Shown piece after piece: positions 43,463-51,282 of a DNA stretch of 64,000 bases. The stretch comes from JAJTFW01 sp903922455 (lineage in GTDB: Bacteria > Bacteroidota > Bacteroidia > AKYH767-A > OLB10), in the NCBI GenBank assembly GCA_943329665.2, contig CALQEU020000011.1, forward strand, positions 1-64,000, given 5' to 3'. The first letter of the stretch is position 1; each line of letters starts with the position of its first letter. The translations under genes were made by a program, and so were the position numbers. Below the pieces are notes generated by a model. It was not told the DNA's origin and did no database searches. It was given only the letters and a program-made list of their open reading frames with translations.

Positions 43463-45034
43463 TTACATCCCCGTATACTCACCAAAAACCTCACGCATTA
43501 CGTCTGAAATTTCACCCAAGGTTGCATATTCTTCTACGGCAGCTAAGATGAATGGCATTAAATTATCGGTTCCTTTGGCAGCCACTTTTAATGCACTCAA
43601 ACAAGATTGAACATTTTCATTATTCCGATTTTTCTTCAGCAGTGTTAATTTTTCCGATTGCACTTTTCGGATACTGTCATCGATGGTCATTAAATCAACT
43701 TTATGCTGATCGTTGGTTGCAAATTTATTTACACCTACAATAATTTTTTGAGTAGATTCAATATCTTTTTGATAGCGGTAAGCGGAATCGGCAATTTCCT
43801 TTTGAATAAACCCTTGTTCAATGGCGGCAACGGCCCCTCCCATCTCATCGATACGATGAATATATTCCCAGGCCTTACTTTCCACTTCATCTGTTAAAGC
43901 TTCTACAAAATAACTTCCCCCGAGCGGATCTACCGTTTGAGGCACTCCACTTTCGTAAGCAACAATCTGTTGTGTACGCAATGCAATACTTGCCGCTTCT
44001 TCGGTAGGCAATGCTAGCGCTTCATCGAATCCATTCGTATGCAAACTTTGCGTACCACCCATCACAGCAGCTAATGCTTGAATGGTAACTCGAATAATAT
44101 TATTGTGTGGCTGTTGTGCTGTTAAAGTAGATCCGCCGGTTTGCGTATGAAAACGCAACATTTGTGCACGTGGATCGGTGGCGCCTAAATCAGTGGTAAT
44201 CTTCGCCCACATTCTGCGCGCAGCTCTGAATTTAGCGACCTCTTCAAACAAATTATTATGTGCGTTAAAGAAAAAGGACATCCGTTTAGCAAAAACATTA
44301 ATGTCTAAATTCTTTTGTTGCGCTGCTAACAAATACGCTTTTCCATCTGCCAATGTGAATGCCAATTCTTGAACAGCATTTGCACCTGCTTCACGAATAT
44401 GATAACCCGAAACCGAAATCGTATTCCACTTTGGAAGTTCCTTCGCACAGAATGCAAAAATATCGGTGATGATGCGCATACTTTGTTTAGGTGGATAAAT
44501 ATACGTTCCTCTCGCAGCGTATTCCTTTAAAATATCATTCTGTATTGTTCCAGAAATATTTTTTAAATTCGCACCTTGTCTTTTTGCAAGTGCCATATAC
44601 ATACATAACAACACTGAAGCAGTAGAATTGATGGTCATGGATGTAGTGATCTTTTCCAATTCAATTCCATCGAAGAGTACTTCCATATCGGCCAGAGAAT
44701 CGATCGCAACACCGGCCTTACCTACTTCGCCTTCGGAGAGTACATGATCCGAATCATATCCAATTTGTGTTGGGAGATCAAAAGCGACGGAGAGTCCGGT
44801 AGTACCTTGTTTCAACAAAAAATGATAACGTTCATTACTTTCTTCAGCAGTAGAAAATCCAGCATACTGACGCATGGTCCACAATTTACCGCGATACATA
44901 TCGGGTTGCACGCCTCGTGTGTATGGGAATTCACCTGCATCTTCATTGATGATAATTGGCTCTTTATAAATACGATTAATTTCTATTCCAGCATCGGTTA
45001 CATGCTCCTTACTCAGTTCTTTTTCCTTCGACAT
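43463..45034 (-). CDS. Methylmalonyl-CoA mutase family catalytic subunit (no B12-binding domain)
   Basis: The 523-residue protein covers the TIM-barrel domain only: TMRQYAGFSTAEESNERY, GLSVAFDLPTQIGYDSD, GTIQNDILKEY, and His212 in SGYH. By comparison with methylmalonyl-CoA mutases, Tyr57 (RQYAGF) and Arg175 (AARGTYIYPP) align with the two residues that hold the substrate carboxylate, which favours methylmalonyl-CoA. The length and HNNLFEEVAKFRAARRMWA wording are close to split isobutyryl-CoA mutase large subunits. A separate cobalamin-binding subunit is expected elsewhere. The next gene upstream is 11 bp away. Confidence 0.92.
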   Translation of the reverse strand: MSKEKELSKEHVTDAGIEINRIYKEPIIINEDAGEFPYTRGVQPDMYRGKLWTMRQYAGFSTAEESNERYHFLLKQGTTGLSVAFDLPTQIGYDSDHVLSEGEVGKAGVAIDSLADMEVLFDGIELEKITTSMTINSTASVLLCMYMALAKRQGANLKNISGTIQNDILKEYAARGTYIYPPKQSMRIITDIFAFCAKELPKWNTISVSGYHIREAGANAVQELAFTLADGKAYLLAAQQKNLDINVFAKRMSFFFNAHNNLFEEVAKFRAARRMWAKITTDLGATDPRAQMLRFHTQTGGSTLTAQQPHNNIIRVTIQALAAVMGGTQSLHTNGFDEALALPTEEAASIALRTQQIVAYESGVPQTVDPLGGSYFVEALTDEVESKAWEYIHRIDEMGGAVAAIEQGFIQKEIADSAYRYQKDIESTQKIIVGVNKFATNDQHKVDLMTIDDSIRKVQSEKLTLLKKNRNNENVQSCLSALKVAAKGTDNLMPFILAAVEEYATLGEISDVMREVFGEYTGM

Positions 45035-45045
45035 TCAGATTGAAT

Positions 45046-45576
45046 TTATAATAATTGAGCAACTTCTGCTTTCAAAATATTTAATGCGCGCTGAGTGGGA
45101 TGTTCATCCTTATCGATGATCGCATCAAAAATTTTCTTGCTCAGTTGATATGCGGGAGCTTCCCCATCTAATGAAGATGCCCCTATGATCACTTGTCGCG
45201 CTACTTCTTCTTTCGCATTACGAATCAAATTCCAAAGAGCAGGAGTAATATAAATTTGCTGTGCATAATTATGTTCAAACTCATCACGAATCATCGTCAG
45301 CATTCCCTGTTGAAATTCAAGTACAGTCATTCCTGGTTCATACTGATTGAGCAACATCACATTTGGAGAAATTCGTTCTAGGTAGATGGATAAACGTTCA
45401 TAAGCTTGCAAACGAAGAGGCATCATTTCCTTTTGTTGAAGCGATTTTAGTTCCAACATCTTCAATGTAGTTTCACGTTGCAGAAAGCGACGCACTAAGA
45501 ACCAAGTGGTAAAAAACACCATCAGTGAAGGGGCGAGATAAACCAAGAAATCAATTAAACCTTGTGGGAAGTTCAT
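45046..45576 (-). CDS. Membrane-anchored protein of unknown function upstream of the mutase gene
   Basis: The ATG at 45576 (MNFPQGLIDFLVYLAPSLMV) is favoured; the longer frame starts at 45603. The 176-residue protein has one N-terminal membrane helix (about 10-32), a coiled-coil stretch (38-60; ETTLKMLELKSLQQKEMM) and an alpha-helical domain (ERLSIYLERISP, then HNYAQQIYITPALW). It is a conserved Bacteroidota family without a known role, often encoded next to methylmalonyl-CoA mutase. It is probably cotranscribed with it. Confidence 0.75.
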   Translation of the reverse strand: MNFPQGLIDFLVYLAPSLMVFFTTWFLVRRFLQRETTLKMLELKSLQQKEMMPLRLQAYERLSIYLERISPNVMLLNQYEPGMTVLEFQQGMLTMIRDEFEHNYAQQIYITPALWNLIRNAKEEVARQVIIGASSLDGEAPAYQLSKKIFDAIIDKDEHPTQRALNILKAEVAQLL

Positions 45577-45620
45577 ATTTATTATTTGATGCAAATATCG
45601 CAATAAAATGGCAATACTTT

Positions 45621-46184
45621 CTATTTGGCAGCGCTAACCTTTTTGCGTCCCTGTGTAAATCCAATAAGCTTCCTTGGCTTCGCTTTCTGCTCTAGCAATT
45701 CCTCAAAATATCTAAATAAAATCTCTACATTTTTATCATGATTATCTATTTTCCCTTTGATCCTCTCTATCTCCAATTTTAACTTAGTACTGCTATAGTA
45801 TACCTTTCTTAACTTTACGAACAACTCAATTATTCTAATACTTACTGTTATAGCTTGTTCACTTTTCAGGACATTAGCTAGCATTAATACCCCATGCTCA
45901 GTAAAGGCATAGGGTAAAGAACCGCCCAAATGTCGTTTAGATGGGATCGCATTTTGAGACACCATTATTTCAACTTCCTGCTCTGTTAATTGAAACATAA
46001 AATGAGAAGGAAAACTTGACAGATTCCGCTTTACTTGTTCACGGAGCCTAATTGATTTAACCCCATAAAGAATTGCTAAATCTCTATCTAGCATTACATT
46101 CTCTTCTCTTAACAGGTATATTTTATTCAAGAGATAATCCTCCGAAACAAAAGCCAAACTGCTTTTTTTCTTTACCATTAGCAT
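45621..46184 (-). CDS. ORF6N-domain DNA-binding protein
   Basis: The ATG at 46184 was chosen because a 25-nt perfect palindrome (46194-46218) lies just upstream; starting at 46220 would put that palindrome inside the coding sequence. The 187-residue protein has the ORF6N domain (about 12-100): NKIYLLREENVMLDRDLAILYGV, LREQVKRNLSSFP, FMFQLTEQE and the GGSLPYAFTEHGVLML core. A coiled-coil C-terminus with a Lys-rich end follows. ORF6N proteins are phage- and mobile-element-linked DNA-binding proteins, many of unknown target. Confidence 0.88.
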   Translation of the reverse strand: MLMVKKKSSLAFVSEDYLLNKIYLLREENVMLDRDLAILYGVKSIRLREQVKRNLSSFPSHFMFQLTEQEVEIMVSQNAIPSKRHLGGSLPYAFTEHGVLMLANVLKSEQAITVSIRIIELFVKLRKVYYSSTKLKLEIERIKGKIDNHDKNVEILFRYFEELLEQKAKPRKLIGFTQGRKKVSAAK

Positions 46185-46193
46185 ATTATTTTT

Positions 46194-46218
46194 GAGGTAT
46201 CGCAAATTGCGATACCTC
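46194..46218. promoter_or_regulatory. 25-nt perfect palindrome upstream of the ORF6N gene (operator candidate)
   Basis: Arms GAGGTATCGCAA and TTGCGATACCTC (12 bp each) flank a single central A. It lies 9 nt before the ATG at 46184. The length, perfection and place suggest a binding site for a dimeric protein, possibly the ORF6N product itself. Confidence 0.55.
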
Positions 46219-46490
46219 ATATTTAGTAAATTGAAATTTTTCTAATGATTTATTCTCATTACAAAAACTTGGTTTAAAATTATTTTTAATGGGTAGAAAA
46301 AAATGAACTCTACCCCAATTAACTCGTGATTAGGAGGCAAATATAAGTCATTTCGATAAATTCAGTTAATCCAATTAAAACTCCATATAGATCAATTTTA
46401 ACTTTACTAAGTTGAAACAACGCTAAAATCAAACCTTAATTTTGCCTATTCTATTAAATTTCAATTATTTACATAGACAACCTTTTTTAA
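46219..46490. other. AT-rich divergent intergenic region
   Basis: No gene, repeat or hairpin was recognised between the ORF6N palindrome and the aminotransferase promoter element. Confidence 0.5.
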
Positions 46491-46498
46491 TAGTTTTG
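46491..46498 (+). promoter_or_regulatory. -7-like element TAGTTTTG of the aminotransferase gene
   Basis: It is a full match to TAnnTTTG, 29 nt before the ATG at 46528. No TTG at the -33 distance; a TTTAC is the closest. Confidence 0.45.
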
Positions 46499-46527
46499 CG
46501 TTCTATTAATCCCGACAGAATAGCGAA

Positions 46528-47721
46528 ATGAATAACTTATCGCAACGCGTAAATCAATTAGAAGAATCAGCAACCATTGCCATGGCTCGTTTGAGTCGCG
46601 AATTACAAGAGCAAGGACATGATATCATCAGTTTGAGTTTAGGAGAACCCGACTTCACCACTCCAGAAGATATTTGCGAAGCAGCTAGAACGGCAATTGC
46701 AGAAGGATTTACACACTATCCTCCTATTTCTGGATTTCCCGATTTGCGAAAAGCCATTGCACAAAAATTCAAAAGAGAAAATAATTTAGAATATACTTCT
46801 GATCAAATTGTGGTTTCTACAGGTGCAAAACAAAGTATCGCCAATGTAGTTTTGAGTGTGATTGATCCGGGTGATGAAGTAATTGTACCCGCACCGTATT
46901 GGGTAAGTTATGCTCAAATTATTCAATTAGCAGGAGGTGTTCCAGTATTTATTCCGACTACAGTAGATACCGATTTCAAACCGACTTCAAAGCAAATTCA
47001 AGATAAAATTACTGCAAAGACAAAACTTTTTATTTTTTCGAGTCCATGTAATCCTACAGGGACTATGTACACGAAAGAGGAACTTAAATCCATTGCAGAA
47101 ACGTTACATCCACATTCAAAAATCTGGATTCTTTCCGATGAAATTTATGAGCATATTCATTTCGAAGCAAAACATGAAAGCATTGCACAATTTGACTTTA
47201 TTAAAGAGCGTGTGATCATTGTAAATGGTGTTTCGAAAGGTCAGGCGATGACAGGATGGAGAATTGGTTTCATTGCTGCTTGTAAAGAAATTTCGAAAGC
47301 TTGTGATAAAGTACAGGGACAATTTACCAGCGGTGCAAATTCCATTGCCCAAAAGGCTGCTTTAAAAGCGGTTTCTACCGAATGGGCTAATTATGATTTT
47401 ATGCGTGTTTCATTTTTACGTAGAAGAGATTTAGTATTGGGATTAATGAAAGATATTCCGGGATGGAAATTCAATAAACCGATGGGTGCTTTTTATGTTT
47501 TTCCTGATGTTACTTTTTTCTTTGGAAAATCAGACGGACAAACAACCATTCACAATGCGACTGATCTGTGTATGTATTTATTGAAAGATGCAAAAGTTTC
47601 AATGGTTACTGGAGAAGCATTTGGCGACTTGAATTGCGTGCGATTAAGTTTTGCTACATCGGATGAGTTGTTGATTGAAGCAATGAGGAGAATAAAATTG
47701 AGTTTTGCCAAACTCAAATAA
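46528..47721 (+). CDS. Pyridoxal-phosphate aminotransferase, aspartate aminotransferase type I-beta
   Basis: This 397-residue fold type I enzyme has LGEPDFTTPE near 38-47, SSPCNPTGTMY (about 171-181), LSDEIYEHI with the PLP-phenol Asp, the Schiff-base lysine in VNGVSKGQAMTGWRIGF, and an Arg in CVRLSFA that binds the alpha-carboxylate. It is close to AspC-type enzymes that move amino groups between aspartate and 2-oxoglutarate. Related substrates are possible. Confidence 0.95.
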   Translation: MNNLSQRVNQLEESATIAMARLSRELQEQGHDIISLSLGEPDFTTPEDICEAARTAIAEGFTHYPPISGFPDLRKAIAQKFKRENNLEYTSDQIVVSTGAKQSIANVVLSVIDPGDEVIVPAPYWVSYAQIIQLAGGVPVFIPTTVDTDFKPTSKQIQDKITAKTKLFIFSSPCNPTGTMYTKEELKSIAETLHPHSKIWILSDEIYEHIHFEAKHESIAQFDFIKERVIIVNGVSKGQAMTGWRIGFIAACKEISKACDKVQGQFTSGANSIAQKAALKAVSTEWANYDFMRVSFLRRRDLVLGLMKDIPGWKFNKPMGAFYVFPDVTFFFGKSDGQTTIHNATDLCMYLLKDAKVSMVTGEAFGDLNCVRLSFATSDELLIEAMRRIKLSFAKLK

Positions 47722-48344
47722 GTACTTTGATCAATATTGAATTTATTCTTCCTTCTAGCTTGTTACTTTCTTTTGCGTGAAAAGAAAGTGAAACAGGATT
47801 AGCTTTTATGCAACTTTAAAAAAAGTTGTGAAATACCGACATACATTCAATGAACCTTAAGCCTCTCGATAAATTAATATGTAGAGTCGGTATAACCAAA
47901 GAAAGCACGCCACCCAACACCAACCGATTTTTGCCCTATAAATTTATCTATGCATTTAATGTACAATGCACCGTCTACTTTCAACATGAACCAAAATTAA
48001 AATCGGCAAAATCTCGGTTCGTCCCGAAGTTTCGGGATGGACGGCCTGCCCGCTGCTTCGGATAGAGCTCTTTCCAAATTCTTACTTTTTAGTCTGAGAA
48101 TTATTTCTTCGATTTGCTTTACTTGGCTTTACTACTTCATCATTCGATATTGAATGACAGAATTTAATGGATCCTTATTCCGTCGGTCTTACAAGGGGCA
48201 AAAAAACAGTGTGAAATTGAGTGTGAGAGCGAAATTCTGAGTGAGAAGCAGTCCGAGAGCGATTTGTTACATTTAGAATTCTTCGTTCTAATATCTGTCC
48301 CCCCCGATAGTACTCGGGGCTGTTTTGCTGCCTGAGGCTCTCGA
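47722..48344. other. Long intergenic region with a 10-bp hairpin and palindromes
   Basis: A perfect hairpin ACTTTCTTTT/AAAAGAAAGT with a 5-nt loop lies at 47765-47789. TCCCGAAGTTTCGGGA is at 48022-48037, and CCCCGA/TCGGGG around a 6-nt centre at 48302-48319. The open frames here show no protein-like features. No promoter or RNA gene was recognised. Confidence 0.6.
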
Positions 48345-48746
48345 GGGCAGCAGTTGGGTTGGCCTCGAGAACCTCAGCCAACGTTTAATTTACTGTTGTC
48401 GGATGGAACTCTCGGGCAGCAGTTGGGTTGGCCTCGAGAGCCTCAGCCAACATCGAGAACCTCAGCCAACGTTTAATTTACTGTTGTCCGATGGAACTCT
48501 CGGGCAGCAGTTGGGTTGGCCTCGAGAGCCTCAGCCAACATCGAGAGCCTCAGCCAACATCGAGAGCCTCAGCCAACATCATTTTTTTAACGCTGCCCGA
48601 GGGAACTCGCGGGCAGCAGTTGGGTTGGCCTCGAGAGCCTCAGCCAACATCGAGAGCCTCAGCCAACATCGAGAGCCTCAGCCAACATCGAGAGCCTCAG
48701 CCAACATCATTTTTTTAACGCTGCCCGAGGGAACTCGCGGGCAGCC
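48345..48746. repeat. Nested tandem repeat with inner 19-mer copy number rising 1, 2, 3, 4
   Basis: Outer units start with GGGCAGCAGTTGGG at 48345, 48414, 48502 and 48611 and a closing GGGCAGC at 48739, giving lengths of 69, 88, 109 and 128 bp. They contain one, two, three and four copies of an inner repeat of the type ATCGAGAGCCTCAGCCAAC (19 bp). Units 1-2 share one spacer (GTTTAATTTACTG...), units 3-4 another (ATCATTTTTTTAACGCTGCCC). The spacers of units 3-4 form a hairpin GCTGCCC/GGGCAGC with the next unit. Confidence 0.97.
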
Positions 48747-48799
48747 TCAGACACAATAAAATGAAAGCCTAATTATTAAGGCAATTCCTTCCGATTCAT

Positions 48800-48807
48800 T
48801 ACCTTTG
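48800..48807 (+). promoter_or_regulatory. -7-like element TACCTTTG of hldA
   Basis: It is a full match to TAnnTTTG, 4 nt before the TTG start at 48812. No -33 element is evident. Confidence 0.45.
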
Positions 48808-48811
48808 CGGC

Positions 48812-49822
48812 TTGCTTACCGACTCGCATACATATACCACCGTAAAAGAACTTTTTGAAGCCTTTAACCAATTGAAAGTCATGGTTGTTGGTGATGTAAT
48901 GGTGGATGCTTATTTATGGGGTAAAGTAGATCGAATTTCACCGGAAGCTCCTGTCCCAATTGTTGCTATTTCGAAAAGGGAGAGTCGTTTGGGAGGTGCT
49001 GCCAATGTAGCCATCAACATACAAACCATGGGAGCTACTCCTATTTTGTGTTCGGTGATTGGAGCAGATCGATCTGGAGAAGAGTTATTGTCACTCATGA
49101 AAGGGTTGGGGATGTTAGTAGATGGGATGGTTACATCGACCGAGCGCGTTACCACGGTAAAGACACGTGTGATTGGAAACAATCATCAATTGCTTCGTGT
49201 AGATGATGAAGAAATTTCAGACATCAATTTAAGAGAACAGGAATTATTATTTGAAAATATCAAACTATTGATTGATCAGCAGAAACCAGACGTTGTTGTT
49301 TTTGAAGACTACGACAAAGGTGTTTTGAATGAAGCATTAATCAAGAAAATTGTAACGGTTTGCAAATCGAAAAATATTCCGACTGCAGTGGATCCGAAAA
49401 AGAAAAACTTTACGGCTTACCACGGTGTTAGTTTATTCAAACCTAATTTAGCTGAACTAAAATCAGGGTTGAAGATTGACATTGACAAAACAGATGGTAC
49501 ACAATTGAAAAAAGTAACACAAGAATTTCAAGAGCAACAAGAAATTGAAATGTTGATGGTTACCTTGAGTGAAGCCGGTGTTTTTTATAATAAAGGAAAT
49601 GATTCGGCGATCATTCCTGCACATATTCGAAACATAAGCGATGTTTCGGGAGCTGGAGATACTGTAATTAGTGTTGCCTCTCTATGTTTAGCATTGCATT
49701 TAAAACCTTCCATCATTGCTGCTTTAGCAAATTTAGCGGGTGGATTGGTTTGTGAAAAAGTAGGGGTTGTTCCCATCGATAAATTACAGCTGCAGGATGA
49801 GGCCATCCATTTGTTATCATGA
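48812..49822 (+). CDS. hldA: D-glycero-beta-D-manno-heptose-7-phosphate kinase (RfaE1/HldA)
   Basis: The only start that keeps the family's N-terminal helix is TTG at 48812. The 336-residue PfkB-family protein has VMVVGDVMVDAYLWGKVDRISPEAPVPIV near the N-terminus, GGAANVAINI (about 65-74), and the PfkB signature DVSGAGDTVISVASL with the catalytic Asp near residue 283. There is no C-terminal nucleotidyltransferase domain, so it is the kinase-only form that feeds ADP-heptose synthesis. Its stop overlaps the ubiE start as ATGA. Confidence 0.93.
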   Translation: MLTDSHTYTTVKELFEAFNQLKVMVVGDVMVDAYLWGKVDRISPEAPVPIVAISKRESRLGGAANVAINIQTMGATPILCSVIGADRSGEELLSLMKGLGMLVDGMVTSTERVTTVKTRVIGNNHQLLRVDDEEISDINLREQELLFENIKLLIDQQKPDVVVFEDYDKGVLNEALIKKIVTVCKSKNIPTAVDPKKKNFTAYHGVSLFKPNLAELKSGLKIDIDKTDGTQLKKVTQEFQEQQEIEMLMVTLSEAGVFYNKGNDSAIIPAHIRNISDVSGAGDTVISVASLCLALHLKPSIIAALANLAGGLVCEKVGVVPIDKLQLQDEAIHLLS

Positions 49823-50541
49823 GCGTTATTCCACAACATTACAAAGGTAGTTCGAAGCGAGAGCGTGTAGAAGAAATGTTTGATAGCATTGCATCTCGTT
49901 ATGATTTATTGAACAAAGTTTTATCGGGAGGAATCGACAAAAGCTGGAGAAGAAAAACAATCAATAAACTCATCGAAGTCCAGCCTCAATCAATATTAGA
50001 TATTGCTACTGGCACTGCCGACTTAGCGATTGAGTCGATGAAATTAAAGCCACGCGAAATTATTGGCATTGACATTTCCAATAAAATGCTTGACATTGGT
50101 CGGTATAAAATCATGGAAAAAGGATACCAAGGTATTATTCGATTAGAGCAAGCCGATTCGGAAAACATTCCGTATTCTGATAATCGATTTGATGCGATCA
50201 CGGTTGCTTTTGGAGTACGTAATTTCGAACATTTAGAAAAAGGCCTAGCAGAGATGTACCGTGTATTAAAACCAGGAGGTAAAGTAGTGATTTTAGAATT
50301 TTCACAACCTACTCAATTTCCAGTGAAGCAATTCTATAATTTCTATTCGAACTATATAATGCCTCGGGTGGGACAATTACTATCGAAGGAGAAATCGGCA
50401 TACGAATATTTACCAGCTTCGGTGGCTGCGTTTCCATACGGTAAAAAATTTACTGCACTTCTTACAAAAACGGGGTATCGAGATACCAAAGTGCAATCCT
50501 TGACGTTTGGTATTGCTAGTATTTACACAGGATTAAAATGA
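49819..50541 (+). CDS. ubiE: Demethylmenaquinone/ubiquinone methyltransferase UbiE/MenG
   Basis: The 240-residue protein contains the two UbiE signatures: YDLLNKVLSGGIDKSWRR (about 28-45) and RVLKPGGKVVILEFSQP (about 149-165). Motif I is ILDIATGTADLAI. In this phylum it should methylate demethylmenaquinone in the last step of menaquinone synthesis. It overlaps both neighbours by four bases (ATGA at 49819 and at 50538), so the three genes are translationally coupled. Confidence 0.96.
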   Translation: MSVIPQHYKGSSKRERVEEMFDSIASRYDLLNKVLSGGIDKSWRRKTINKLIEVQPQSILDIATGTADLAIESMKLKPREIIGIDISNKMLDIGRYKIMEKGYQGIIRLEQADSENIPYSDNRFDAITVAFGVRNFEHLEKGLAEMYRVLKPGGKVVILEFSQPTQFPVKQFYNFYSNYIMPRVGQLLSKEKSAYEYLPASVAAFPYGKKFTALLTKTGYRDTKVQSLTFGIASIYTGLK

Positions 50542-51251
50542 AAACAAGTAAAAATATTACTTTACTTACCTTTTGTCTTATCGTTTTGATTGGAAGTCCG
50601 CTGTATGCCCAACGCATGAAGGTTAAGAATTTAGAAAAGTATGACAAACAAAAAATTCACTTTGGATTTTTATTGGGTACAAACACTACTGATTTCCGTT
50701 TAACGAAAGCAGATAATTTTTACGAATCGGACAGTGTTTTAGTTGTAGAAGCGGATGGTAAATCGGGATTCAATTTAGGAATCATTTGTAATTTGCATTT
50801 GGGAAATAATTTCGATTTACGATTTGTTCCGGACTTAGCATTTTCACAAAGAAATTTAAATTACAAAATGACTACTCCCATTGGTCCGACTGATATGATC
50901 GTTAAAAAAGTAGAATCAACATTCATTGAATTTCCTTTAGAGTTGAAATTCAAATCAAATCGTGTCAACAACTATCGGTTCTATGTAACGGGTGGATTCA
51001 GGTACATGATTGACTTAGTTTCTCAAGCGAAAGTTGAAAATGAAAATGAACTCGTGAAACTGGAGCGAAAAGATTACGGATATACCATTGGATTAGGAAT
51101 GGATCTTTACTTACCTCTTTTCAAATTTGCTCCTGAGATAAAAATGTTTCAGGGAATCCCTAATGTTTTAACGACCGATCCATCGGTGTACACCACTACA
51201 ATATCCTCATTGAAGTCAAGAATATTTTCATTCTCTTTAACTTTCGAATAA
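50538..51251 (+). CDS. porT: PorT-like outer-membrane protein, type IX secretion component
   Basis: The 237-residue protein has a signal peptide (cleavage near LYAQRM) and a beta-barrel pattern of alternating strands: KIHFGFLLGTNTTDFRL, LGIICNLHLGNNFDLRFVPDLAFSQRNLNY, and the aromatic C-terminal FSFSLTFE. It matches PorT/SprT, and its place directly after ubiE is the known conserved neighbourhood in Bacteroidota. PorT is required for T9SS export, agreeing with the sorting-domain proteins in this window. Confidence 0.88.
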   Translation: MKTSKNITLLTFCLIVLIGSPLYAQRMKVKNLEKYDKQKIHFGFLLGTNTTDFRLTKADNFYESDSVLVVEADGKSGFNLGIICNLHLGNNFDLRFVPDLAFSQRNLNYKMTTPIGPTDMIVKKVESTFIEFPLELKFKSNRVNNYRFYVTGGFRYMIDLVSQAKVENENELVKLERKDYGYTIGLGMDLYLPLFKFAPEIKMFQGIPNVLTTDPSVYTTTISSLKSRIFSFSLTFE

Positions 51252-51282
51252 AGCGTTATTGGATTACTAGAAAAAGATTCCC

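Noticed and set aside
47850..48065. 71-residue open frame on the plus strand
   Set aside because: Low-complexity translation ending in the TCCCGAA palindrome; no promoter, start context or family resemblance.
48345..48746. CRISPR-like array
   Set aside because: Inner units follow one another without unique spacers, outer spacers are themselves repeated, and no cas gene is nearby.
48325..48759. Long open frames across the nested repeat (two frames on the plus strand)
   Set aside because: They exist only because the 19-mer and outer units lack stops; the translations are repeat words with no start context, signal or domain. 19 is not a multiple of 3, so several frames stay open.
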